NCBI GenBank assembly: GCA_044869955.1
Contig: JBIOYC010000118.1
Location: forward strand, 1-9,104
Direction: 5' to 3'
DNA: 9,104 nucleotides
Origin: CALMKX01 sp044869955
GTDB lineage: Bacteria; Acidobacteriota; Thermoanaerobaculia; Multivoradales; SZUA-115
Of the stretch, positions 1 to 7,500 are shown in pieces. The first letter of the stretch is position 1; every line of letters begins with the position of its first letter. Under the pieces are notes generated by a model. That model had not been told where the DNA came from, ran no database searches, and was given only the letters and a program-made list of their open reading frames with translations. A program made the translations under genes and the position numbers.

Positions 1-1
1 G

Positions 2-1186
2 GAGCTCGCCGTCCGCGGTAAGAGCTCCTACCGCCGGGTGATCAACGCCACGGGGGTCATCCTCCACACTGGCCTCGGCCGGGCCCCCCTGGCCGCGGAG
101 GCGGTGGCCGCCCTCGCCGCCACCGCCGGCGGGGCCCAGCGAGTGGAGCTCGATCTCGAGAGCGGCCAGCGGGGGGGCCGGGAGGAAGGCTGCGTCACCC
201 TGCTGCGCGAGCTGGTGGGTGGCGAGGACGCGGCGATCGTCAACAACAACGCCGGGGCCACTCTGCTGGTGCTCGCTGCTCTCGCCCGTGGCCGGCGGGT
301 GCTGTTGTCACGGGGGGAAATGGTCGAGATCGGTGGCTCCTATCGCGTCCCGGACGTCATGGCCGAGAGCGGGGCGATCCTGACCGAGGTCGGCACCACC
401 AACCGCACCCGCCTCGCCGACTACGAGCGGGCCTTCGCGGACGAGGTCGGCCTGATCTTGAAGGTCCACACCTCGAACTACCGCATCGTGGGCTTCACCG
501 AAGAGGCGTCGATCGATGAGCTGGTGGCCCTGGGCCGCGAGCGGCACGTCCCCGTCGTGCACGATCTCGGCTCCGGCAGCCTGCTCGACCTCGCCGCGGC
601 GGGCATCCCGGGCGAGCCCCAGGTGCGCCGGTCGGTGGCGAGCGGTGCGGACGTCGTGTGCTTCTCCGGCGACAAGCTGCTCGGCGGGCCCCAGGCGGGC
701 GTGCTGGTGGGCCGGCGGGAGGCGATCGGGCGCTGCCGGCGTCACCCCCTCTTCCGCGCCCTGCGCCCCGGCCGTCTGGTCTACACCGCCCTCGAGGCGA
801 CGCTACGCCTCTACACCGCCGGTCCGGAAGCCGCGAGGGAGAAGGTCCCGGCCCTCTGCCGTCTGCTCACCCCCCCCGCGCTGCTCGAGGCCCGGGCACG
901 CCGGCTGGCTCGCCGGCTGGCGAGCCCGGGAACCCTCCAGGCCAAGGCCGTTCCCTGTACCGGCCAGGCCGGCAGCGGCTCGCTCCCCCAGCTGGAGCTG
1001 GCCGGGTGGGGTGTGCGGCTGGCCCTCGCCGGCCGCTCCGCCGACGACCTCGCCCGCCGCCTGCGCACCGGCGACCCCGCCGTGGTGGCGCGCATCGAGG
1101 ACGGTGAGGTGCTGCTCGACCTGAGGAGCGTGGGAGAGGAGGAGCTGGGGGAGTTGGCGAAGGCGGTGTCGGCGGTGGTGGGATAG
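2..1186 (+). CDS. selA: L-seryl-tRNA(Sec) selenium transferase (SelA), 5'-truncated by window edge
   Basis: SelA is the PLP-dependent cytosolic enzyme that converts Ser-tRNA(Sec) to Sec-tRNA(Sec) using selenophosphate. The frame is open from base 2, and 394 residues are visible. The family signature INATGVILHTGLGRAPL lies at about visible residues 13-29, and the PLP-lysine motif FSGDKLLGGPQAG has its lysine codon at 674-676. The N-terminal part of the fold is missing: bacterial SelA is usually about 460 residues, so roughly 70 are off the left edge. The GTG at 38 sits inside the conserved INATG block (RRVINATG) and is an internal valine, not a start. The stop is TAG. selB, which often follows selA directly, does not; the next gene is convergent and unrelated. 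Family assignment is very secure; start unknown. Confidence 0.97.
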   Translation, partial: ELAVRGKSSYRRVINATGVILHTGLGRAPLAAEAVAALAATAGGAQRVELDLESGQRGGREEGCVTLLRELVGGEDAAIVNNNAGATLLVLAALARGRRVLLSRGEMVEIGGSYRVPDVMAESGAILTEVGTTNRTRLADYERAFADEVGLILKVHTSNYRIVGFTEEASIDELVALGRERHVPVVHDLGSGSLLDLAAAGIPGEPQVRRSVASGADVVCFSGDKLLGGPQAGVLVGRREAIGRCRRHPLFRALRPGRLVYTALEATLRLYTAGPEAAREKVPALCRLLTPPALLEARARRLARRLASPGTLQAKAVPCTGQAGSGSLPQLELAGWGVRLALAGRSADDLARRLRTGDPAVVARIEDGEVLLDLRSVGEEELGELAKAVSAVVG

Positions 1187-1332
1187 GGACCCCTCACCCC
1201 TGCCCCTCTCCCGACCCGCCCGCGACTCCCTCCCGGGAGAGGGGTTCAGAAGGAGATCCCCTCCGGCCTCCCCCTCGCCCGGGAGGGAGGCCAGGGCGAG
1301 TCGGGAGAGGGGGATCGAGGGGGTGAGGGTCC
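1187..1332. repeat. Nested inverted repeats between convergent genes; possible bidirectional terminator
   Basis: The gap between the selA stop and the stop of the convergent transferase gene is almost entirely palindromic. The outer arms 1187-1215 and 1300-1332 are near-complements with a small bulge. Inside, CCCCTCTCCCG at 1203-1213 pairs perfectly with CGGGAGAGGGG at 1234-1244, and GGCCTCCC at 1265-1272 pairs with GGGAGGCC at 1285-1292. These structures compete with each other. The CCCTCTCCC...GGGAGAGGG core resembles a dispersed intergenic repeat common in GC-rich bacterial genomes (from memory). Its position suggests termination for both genes, but there is no T-run on either strand, so a canonical intrinsic terminator is not shown. 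Confidence 0.7.
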
Positions 1333-2408
1333 TACGCCTCCCCCATCCTCCGCAGGTTGCGCAGCAACAGCACGGCCGCCAGCTCCACCGCCACCAGGGC
1401 CGTGCCGAGCAGGGCGTTGTGCGTGGTGGCCACCAGCAGGGCCATGGCGCAGAAGAGGAGGGAGGCGAGGTAGAGCAGCACCACCACCCGCCGCCGGCTG
1501 GTGGAGAACTCTTCGAGCGTGTGGTGGAGATGGTTGCGGTCGGCCCGGAACATGCGCGCCACCCGCTCGGGGAGCGAGGTGCGCGAGATCCCCAGGAAGC
1601 GCACCGCCATCACCACCAGGGTGTCCATCACCGGCAGGCCGAGGGCGAGGATCGGTACCAGCAGGGCCACCGCGGTCGGTGCCTTGAGCGACGAGAAGAC
1701 GCTCAGGCTGCCGAGCAGGAAGCCGAGAGTGAGCGAGCCGGAGTCGCCCATGAAGATCGTGGCCGGCGCCCAGTTGTGGCGCAGGAAGCCGAGGCAGGCG
1801 CCGGCGATGGCGCCCATCACGATCGCCATCAGGGTGTTGCCGATCAGGGCCGAGTAGATCGCGAGGCCGCTCGCCATGATCGCCACCACCCCGCTGGCGA
1901 GGCCGTCCAGGCCGTCGAGCAGGTTGATGGCGTTGGTGACGCCGACAATCCACAGGACCGCGACCAGGTCTCCCCACAGGCCGAGGTGGCGGTCGCCGAG
2001 GCCGGGCACGCTGACGACCTGGAAGCTCCAGCCGCTCTGGACCACCAGGAAGGCGGCGCAGATCTCGACCAGGAACTTCTTGGCGACGCTGGCCCCGGCC
2101 AGGTCGTCGACCACCCCGAGCATGCCCACCATCAGGGTGCCGATGGCCAGGGCGACCAGCTCCGAGCGGCCGGCCATCGGCCCGCGGTCCCAGACCATCA
2201 CCACCACGCCTACTGCGGCAACGGCCAGGCCGGCAAGGAGGGCGACGCCGCCCAGGCGAGGGATCGCCGAGACCTGCTTCTTCCGGTCGCCGGGTTGATC
2301 GAGGGCCTGGAGGAAGCGCGCGAGACGCTCGACCGGGGGCACGCAGAGATCGGTGACCAGCCCGGCGATGAGGGCGGCGAGCCCGGCGGAGAAGAAGAGC
2401 GAGTTCAT
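1332..2408 (-). CDS. Polyprenyl-phosphate sugar-1-phosphate transferase, WecA/TagO (MraY-like) family
   Basis: Predicted 358-residue multi-pass membrane protein that moves a sugar-1-phosphate from a UDP-sugar (GlcNAc in characterised WecA/TagO members) to undecaprenyl phosphate, the first step of lipid-linked glycan synthesis. Family motifs appear in order: RLGG at about 51-54, the Mg-binding DD at 101-102, NAINLLDGLDGL at 159-170, FMGDSG at 219-224, and the nucleotide-sugar motif DRNHLHH at 290-296. Hydrophobic segments alternate throughout. The DRxHxHH motif favours WecA/TagO over MraY, but the sugar cannot be read from sequence. The start ATG at 2406-2408 overlaps the upstream glycosyltransferase stop as ATGA, which implies translational coupling; only a weak GGAG lies 3 bases before it. 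The stop is TAG at 1332-1334. Confidence 0.93.
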   Translation of the reverse strand: MNSLFFSAGLAALIAGLVTDLCVPPVERLARFLQALDQPGDRKKQVSAIPRLGGVALLAGLAVAAVGVVVMVWDRGPMAGRSELVALAIGTLMVGMLGVVDDLAGASVAKKFLVEICAAFLVVQSGWSFQVVSVPGLGDRHLGLWGDLVAVLWIVGVTNAINLLDGLDGLASGVVAIMASGLAIYSALIGNTLMAIVMGAIAGACLGFLRHNWAPATIFMGDSGSLTLGFLLGSLSVFSSLKAPTAVALLVPILALGLPVMDTLVVMAVRFLGISRTSLPERVARMFRADRNHLHHTLEEFSTSRRRVVVLLYLASLLFCAMALLVATTHNALLGTALVAVELAAVLLLRNLRRMGEA

Positions 2409-3583
2409 GGGCTCCGGGGCGATTCTAGCCCCATCGGAGCCACGGGGACTGCCGTGTTTTGACGCTCCATTGACAATTCACGATCGCGGGCCACGCCCTC
2501 CGCGAGAGCTTCGAGGGCCGCGGCCACCTTCCCCGGCCGGCCCACCTCGGCGCGGAAGTAGGCGCCCGCGGGCAGCCCCTGGCGGCAGAGGAGGTCGACG
2601 TCCGAGGCCTCGCTGCCGACGAAGAGCACCGGCCGGCGGGACTCCAAGCAGCCGTAGACCTTCGAGGGCAGGACGTAGCCCACGAACTCGTCGCGCAGGG
2701 TGATCAGGTGGGCGTCGGGGGTCACCAGCAGGCGAGGGAGCAACTCGAGTGCCACCGGCCGGCTGCGCGCCAAGGGCAGTCCGAGCGCGGCGATCTCCCC
2801 CTCCACCTGGTCCGCCTTCTTGCCCGTGGCGTTCAGCCACAGGCGGACCCGGCCGGAGCCCTCGCGATGGTGGCGACGGTAGCCCTCGACGAAGGTGGCG
2901 TGGTCGTGGGCGACGCCGAAGTTGCCGGAGTAGAGCAGGCAAACGCCGCTCTCCAGCCTTTCCGGCCGGGGCAGGGGCTGGGTTCCGGCAGGGATGGCGA
3001 CCGGGGAGGGGTCGCGCCGGAGGTGGATGCGCTCCGGGGCGATGCCGGCCTCGAGCAGGCGCCGGCGCTGGTCCTCGCCCAGGACCTCGAAGCGGTCCAC
3101 CCGCTGGCGCAGGGCGAGCGTCAAGCGGTAGAAGGCCGCGAGGGGCGCCGGCACACGGCCCAGCTCGGCCATCAGGCACTCGGGGTGGAAGTCGGTGATG
3201 CGGTAGGTGAGGTTCTTGCCGAGAAGGGCGTTGGCCGTGGCGACGAAGTGGAGCAGGAAGGGGGGGCTGCCGGTGAAGAGGATCTCGTCCGCTGCTGCCA
3301 GAGCCCCGCGCAGACGCCAGAGCAGCCGGCTGTTGGTACGCAGGGTCCACAGCGCCCGGGCGCGGAAGTCGGCGCGGTCGTAGCTCGCGGCATGGAGGCG
3401 CACCACGGTCAGCCTCCCGGCGCCGACCACCTCCTCGCTCACCGAGTCCGGGCCCGAGGTGAGCCCGCCGAGCACCACCTCCATTCCCGCCGCCGCCCGC
3501 TCGCGGGCGAAGAGCAGGCTGTACTGGCCCACAGCGCCAAAGTCCGGCGGCAGCCAGTCGCAGAGGTAGACGAGGCGGTGCAT
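2405..3583 (-). CDS. GT4-like glycosyltransferase (GT-B fold)
   Basis: Predicted 392-residue cytosolic or peripheral glycosyltransferase, likely adding a sugar to a lipid-linked or polysaccharide acceptor. The N-terminal Rossmann-like start is MHRLVYLCDWLPPDFGAVGQ, with the glycine-containing loop usual in GT4 enzymes. The C-terminal donor-binding half has LLYSGNFGVAHD at about 217-228 and LPSKVYGCLESRRPVLFVG at 305-323, resembling WbuB-type GT4 proteins (YSGN..., PSKxYEYL..GRPV). The usual glutamate after SKVY is glycine here. I chose the ATG at 3581-3583 because the conserved first strand begins there. A longer open frame to 3655 would translate through two hairpins with low-complexity sequence. 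No clear ribosome binding site is visible. The last roughly 20 residues are poorly conserved-looking and cover hairpin-rich DNA before the next start. Donor and acceptor are unknown. Confidence 0.85.
   Translation of the reverse strand: MHRLVYLCDWLPPDFGAVGQYSLLFARERAAAGMEVVLGGLTSGPDSVSEEVVGAGRLTVVRLHAASYDRADFRARALWTLRTNSRLLWRLRGALAAADEILFTGSPPFLLHFVATANALLGKNLTYRITDFHPECLMAELGRVPAPLAAFYRLTLALRQRVDRFEVLGEDQRRRLLEAGIAPERIHLRRDPSPVAIPAGTQPLPRPERLESGVCLLYSGNFGVAHDHATFVEGYRRHHREGSGRVRLWLNATGKKADQVEGEIAALGLPLARSRPVALELLPRLLVTPDAHLITLRDEFVGYVLPSKVYGCLESRRPVLFVGSEASDVDLLCRQGLPAGAYFRAEVGRPGKVAAALEALAEGVARDRELSMERQNTAVPVAPMGLESPRSP
2410..2441 (-). repeat. Hairpin overlapping the end of the glycosyltransferase gene, just before the WecA-like start
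   Basis: GGCTCCG at 2410-2416 and CGGAGCC at 2435-2441 form a 7-bp outer stem. GGGC at 2417-2420 and GCCC at 2428-2431 form an inner stem with loop GATTCTA and a 3-base bulge. On the minus strand the loop reads TAGAATC, which resembles a -10 box, but no good -35 lies at normal spacing. The structure begins about one base before the ATG at 2406-2408 and could affect coupled translation. The inverted repeat is directly visible; a role is inference. Confidence 0.45.
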
Positions 3584-3592
3584 GGAAGTGAG

Positions 3593-3615
3593 TCGGCCCC
3601 CGATTCGGGGGCCGA
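3593..3615 (-). repeat. Perfect 9-bp hairpin in the leader of the glycosyltransferase gene
   Basis: TCGGCCCCC at 3593-3601 and GGGGGCCGA at 3607-3615 are perfect complements around a GATTC loop. On the minus strand the hairpin ends 9 bases before the chosen ATG at 3583, where a ribosome binding site would normally sit. It could mask or replace initiation signals, or act as part of a double terminator with the hairpin at 3633-3667. There is no T-run after it. Confidence 0.55.
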
Positions 3616-3632
3616 TGCTACCGCGATGAGCC

Positions 3633-3667
3633 CCCCTCCCCGAGGTGCCAGGCACTTCGGGGAGGGG
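3633..3667 (-). terminator. Long GC-rich hairpin after the small secreted protein gene; candidate terminator or REP-like element
   Basis: Arms CCCCTCCCCGAGGTGCC (3633-3649) and GGCACTTCGGGGAGGGG (3651-3667) pair over 17 positions with one mismatch (C/T, G-U type on one strand) and a single central base. On the minus strand it starts 8 bases after the stop of the gene at 3676-4503. That position fits a 3' end for the giant protein/secreted protein transcript. No U-tract follows, so rho-independent termination is not assured; it could instead protect the mRNA 3' end. The central palindrome GTGCCAGGCAC resembles dispersed REP-type palindromes of GC-rich bacteria (recollection, unchecked). Confidence 0.5.
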
Positions 3668-3675
3668 CGGGGCGG

Positions 3676-4503
3676 TCAGCGACCGCCGGGAAGGAGCAGG
3701 AAGCTGAGGTAGTAGCGCTTGGTGGTGGGGTCGTAGTTGAGGCGCCAGGTGGCGCGCCGGGGCAGCAGCTCGAGGATCTGCCGCATCACCTCCCGCGCCG
3801 GCACGCCGTCCGCGGCGAGGCGGATGCGGGTTTGGACGAAGAGGTTGAGCGGTGCGTAGCCCCAGCCGACCTTGACCGGCGAAGCCTCGTTGAGCTGGGC
3901 CACGATCTCGTCGAGGGTGTCATTGACCGAGCGCTCCTCGTCCGCCAGCAGCACCGGCGTGGAGAGCACCGGCTGAACGGCCGACCACTGGCCCGCGGCG
4001 TCCTCGAGCCGTGCAGGAATGAGGTGATAGATGCCGTCGCCACCCTCGAATCTGAACTGACCCGGACCGCCTGCCGCATCGTACTGAAAGAGCAGGGCCG
4101 AGAGCACGTCTGCATAGTCGGTGGGCCGGCCCTTGGCCGGGTCGAGCGCGTACTCGAAGGAGACCGCCGCCTTGCGCGGCACGATCACGGGAATCTTCGG
4201 CGCCCCCCGCTCGGGGCCGTTGGACTTGGCGACGGCGAGGGTGACGTCCTCGACGTCCGTGCCCGCCACCCAAGGGCCTTCCTCGTAGGTGATGACGATC
4301 TGATAGCGCTGCTCGAGCTCGTCGGCGAGCACCGAGAGAGGCCGGTGGTCGTCGACGGCCACGGAGAGTCGCGACGGGTCGAGGCCTGCCGACTGTGCGG
4401 CAGCAGCGCTGGCCAGCGAAAGCATGCTGCAAGCGGCGATGGCGAAGAAGCTCCCGACGCGTGAAGACGAGCGGTGAAGCAAGGTGCTATCTCTCATGTT
4501 CAT
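3676..4503 (-). CDS. Secreted/periplasmic protein with two STN-like halves, function unknown
   Basis: 275 residues. The N-terminus has basic residues, a hydrophobic run at about 18-35 and a small-residue AxA cleavage region (ASAAAAQSA, about 31-39), so a Sec signal peptide is likely and the mature protein is exported. The mature part begins LSVAVDDHRPLSVLADELEQ, followed by YQIVITYEEGPW (about 46-78). A second half at about 194-268 has a helix, a strand pair and AREVMRQILELL before a terminal YYLSFLLL strand. This pattern resembles the small STN-type domains of secretins and TonB receptors and recalls Acidobacteriota conserved hypotheticals, but I cannot name a family. It has one cysteine, in the signal peptide. 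It lies 14 bases after the giant protein stop, so the two are probably co-expressed. AGGAG at 4507-4511 is 3 bases from the ATG at 4503 and 9 bases from the ATG at 4497; the second start (273 residues) has better spacing. Confidence 0.85.
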   Translation of the reverse strand: MNMRDSTLLHRSSSRVGSFFAIAACSMLSLASAAAAQSAGLDPSRLSVAVDDHRPLSVLADELEQRYQIVITYEEGPWVAGTDVEDVTLAVAKSNGPERGAPKIPVIVPRKAAVSFEYALDPAKGRPTDYADVLSALLFQYDAAGGPGQFRFEGGDGIYHLIPARLEDAAGQWSAVQPVLSTPVLLADEERSVNDTLDEIVAQLNEASPVKVGWGYAPLNLFVQTRIRLAADGVPAREVMRQILELLPRRATWRLNYDPTTKRYYLSFLLLPGGR

Positions 4504-4506
4504 GAT

Positions 4507-4511
4507 CTCCT
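4507..4511 (-). promoter_or_regulatory. Shine-Dalgarno AGGAG for the small secreted protein gene
   Basis: On the minus strand, AGGAG lies in the 14-base gap after the TGA of the giant protein gene. It is 3 bases from the first ATG (4501-4503) and 9 bases from the in-frame second ATG (4495-4497), which favours the second. It shows that the small gene has its own initiation site while sharing the transcript. Confidence 0.7.
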
Positions 4512-4517
4512 GGCCGA

Positions 4518-7500
4518 TCAGTGCAGTGGACTGGTGACGCCGTCACGGGTGATGCGCGTTCCATTGGGAAGCACTTCGATGAGGATGACGTTCTGTGCAT
4601 AGTCCTTGAGTGGAGCCGTACCCGCCTGCGAGCAATGCACGTACATGGTCTGAGTGGTTCCCATCGTGCACGGCACGCGGTTGAGCAGGGCATAGTACTC
4701 ATCGACGTTGGCCTTGAATCCAATCAAATCAGCCTCGTGATAGGTGTTGCTGTTGGCCACGTTCCAGTTCGCGCCGGTCAGATTGTCGGTCACGTAGTTC
4801 CTGATCTGTGCGTTGACTGGAGCTCCTGCGAAGTAGCAGTGGTCGAAGCTGGCCGTGCCGCCATTCGGCCCGCCTTCCGTGACCCGCCTCCCCACGAAGC
4901 TGGTCTCTGCCGGTGCCAGATCGCCGAAGAACCTCGCGGCATCCCAGCTGGGCTGGACCCAGCCCTCGAACCGAGAAGATTCCCCGGTGGGAACCACACA
5001 AGCGGTCGAGGTCTTGGCTGCCTGGCAGGTACCGTCGGTGACAGAGAAACGCAGCTCCGGTACGTCCGGCGCAGGCTGACCGGCCGGCAGCTTGATGGGG
5101 ATTGCGAGCCCGGCCACCTTGTTCGGGTTGACCTGGATCGTGCCGGCGCTGGCCGGGATCTGGATCGGCGTCGTACCGGACGTCTGCTGCAGTGTCCACG
5201 TGAAGTTGGCCACCTGGTCCGAGTCATTCCGGACGTAGGCGTTCATCGGAGTCGAGACATCTGGGACCAGCACGGCAGACTCCAGTACGACCGTGCAATT
5301 ACACTCCGGGTTTTCGGGCGTCGTCGTCCCCGCAGCCGGGTTGTTGACGCTGAAGCTCCTGCCCCAGGACAGCCCGGTGAAGGTGTGGCCGCTTATGGCC
5401 ACTCCGATCGGTTGAGCGCAGCAGGCGTTCTGCTCCACCATCCCTTCGAGAAGGCCATCGTCGAGCCCGACGGGGGTCACACTCGCGCACTCCCCACCGG
5501 TGATCTCGCCACCGGACACCGATCCCGTACCGAAGGCGCGCCAGCCGCCGCCGACGCAGAAGCTCTGGTTGTAGGCGAAGCCGTCGAAGCCGGTGATCTC
5601 GACGCCGTAGGTGATCTCGATGCAGAAGCGGGGGAAGGTGAAGCCGGTGTTGGTCAGCCGGAAGTAGATCGTCAGGTCCATCTGGAAGTAGGCCGAGATC
5701 ACGAAGGCGCCGATCGGCACCCGCGCGCCGACACCGAGCCCTTGGAGGACGGCGTCGCCGATGACACCGAGGATCGGGTCGAAGAGGATCACCTTCTGCC
5801 ACTGCACGCGGACCAGGGGAATCGTGATGCGGATGTAGAGCTCGAAGGAGATCGCCTTGTTGGCCCGTTCAGCGAGATAGGTCTCGCGATCGATACCCTG
5901 GATGAGCAGACCCTCGGGCACGACCTCGGTGCGATCGGGATCGCGGATGGTGAACTCCTGGAACCAGATCGCCGGCCGCTGGCTATAGCCACCGGCCATC
6001 TTCTCACCGTTCTTGCTTTCGGTCAGGTTGCGACTGGCGAGGGAGGACTGCTGGGGCAGGACGATGGTGATCGGTACGTTGACCGTGCGGCCCTGGGCGT
6101 CGGAGACGATGAGGTCCATCGACCCGACGGGGGCGTTGGGCAACACCTCGAGCAGGGCCGTGATCTCGCTTTCCGAGGTCTCGACGCTGTGCAGCAGGAC
6201 GCGGCCACCCACGCCGGCGGTGACGGTGGTGCCGGCGAGGTTGCGGCCGGCGATCGAGAGGGCGTGGATGCGGTCCACCTGAGGCTGAGAGGGAGTCCAG
6301 GCGTCGACCAGCGGTCCACCGGGCAGCACCCGGAACTGGATCGCCTCCATCCCCGAGCCGTTGTCCACGACCAGGTTGTAGAAGTCGAGGATGCGGGTGT
6401 CGGTGGCGTCGATCTCGACCTCCATCGAGGTGCCGCCCGGATTGATCGAAATCACCTGGGCGGTGGGGAAGAAGCGCGTCACCGGGTTCTCCGGATCGGG
6501 CTGCTCCTCGGCGATCGATACCGTCGCGCCGGACAGGAAGGAGCCCTGGACGGTGACGCGGGTGCGCCCGCCGCTGCCGAAGGACTCGGGGCTGATGCTG
6601 TTGAGCACGGGCTTCTCGGCACTGGCCACGCGGAGCTGGGCGGTGGTCTCCCGGCTGATGCCACCGCCGGAGCCGAGGATGAGGAAGCTGTAGGTGTCGA
6701 GCGAGGCGAGGGCGGAGGTCGTCACCGTCAGTGTGGAGACCTCCCCGACCTGGATGTTCCAGGGATCGAAGCTGGCAGCAAAGCCCTTGGGCAGGCCGTC
6801 CACGTCGAGGTCGATGCCACCGGCCACGGCGGTGTCAGCGGACACCGAGACCTGGTAGATGGCGGTGCCCCCGGGGGAGGTGGAGACCAGCGAGGGATTG
6901 ACCTGCACCGTGAAGTCGGTGGCCGTGCGTACGTTGAGGTTCACGGGCAGGGAGTGCGACAGGCTGCCCGAGGTGCCAGTGAGGGTCAAGGTGTGGAGAC
7001 CGACGGGCGTGGTGCCGGAGGTGAACACGCGCAGGGCCGACGAGCTGCCGGGGTTGACGCTGGGCGGCGTCCAGCTGGCGGAGCTGGCGTTCGGCAGGCC
7101 GGTGACGGCGAGGGTGACCGGATCGGCGAAGCCGAAGCGGCCGGCCACGGAGAGGGTGTAGCCGACGTTCTCCCCGGGCAGGAGGTTGCGTTGGCTGGGC
7201 GAGACCGAAAGGGTGAAGTCCGGGATCCCGACCTCGCCGCTCAAGCTGAAGCGGTAGGGCAGCTGAGCCGGGTCGGTGGTCTCGACGGCGACCTGGCCGC
7301 CGTAGGTCCCGGCTGAGTTGCTGTGCAGGCGGACCCGGAAGGTGGTACTGCCTCCGGTCGGGATGACCGTGGCCGGGAAGGGCTCGATCTGGCTCCAGGC
7401 GGTTCCGGAGACCAGACCGGTCGGGGCGGCCAGGGTGAGGTCCGTCGCGCCGTCGTTCCAGATCGTGAACAGCCGGGACACGGGGACGGTGATGCCGGTC

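Noticed and set aside
38..40. GTG as the start of selA
   Set aside because: The frame is open to the left edge and the codon lies inside the conserved RRVINATG block, so it encodes an internal valine.
1323..2462. 379-codon open frame on the plus strand over the WecA-like gene
   Set aside because: The translation is rich in His, Gln, Glu and Gly without domains, and the opposite strand carries all WecA/TagO motifs in order.
2470..2475. TTGACA as a plus-strand -35 box
   Set aside because: No matching -10 lies 16-19 bases downstream, and there is no plus-strand gene for it to serve.
3584..3655. Longer glycosyltransferase starting at 3655
   Set aside because: The extra 24 residues would be translated from two hairpins and have no family similarity; the conserved first strand begins at 3583.
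2708..3712. 334-codon open frame on the plus strand over the glycosyltransferase
   Set aside because: It lacks any recognisable motif and overlaps a well-supported GT4-like gene and the hairpin region.
4518..4520. The TGA ending the giant gene as a selenocysteine codon, given selA nearby
   Set aside because: Read-through would add only a few residues before another stop, and the TGA is followed directly by a ribosome binding site for the next gene.
4521..7316. 931-codon open frame on the plus strand, antisense to the giant gene
   Set aside because: It is a shadow of GC-rich coding sequence: its translation is low-complexity in Gly, Asp, Arg and Val with no recognisable domain, while the minus-strand frame has clear Ig and IPT domains.
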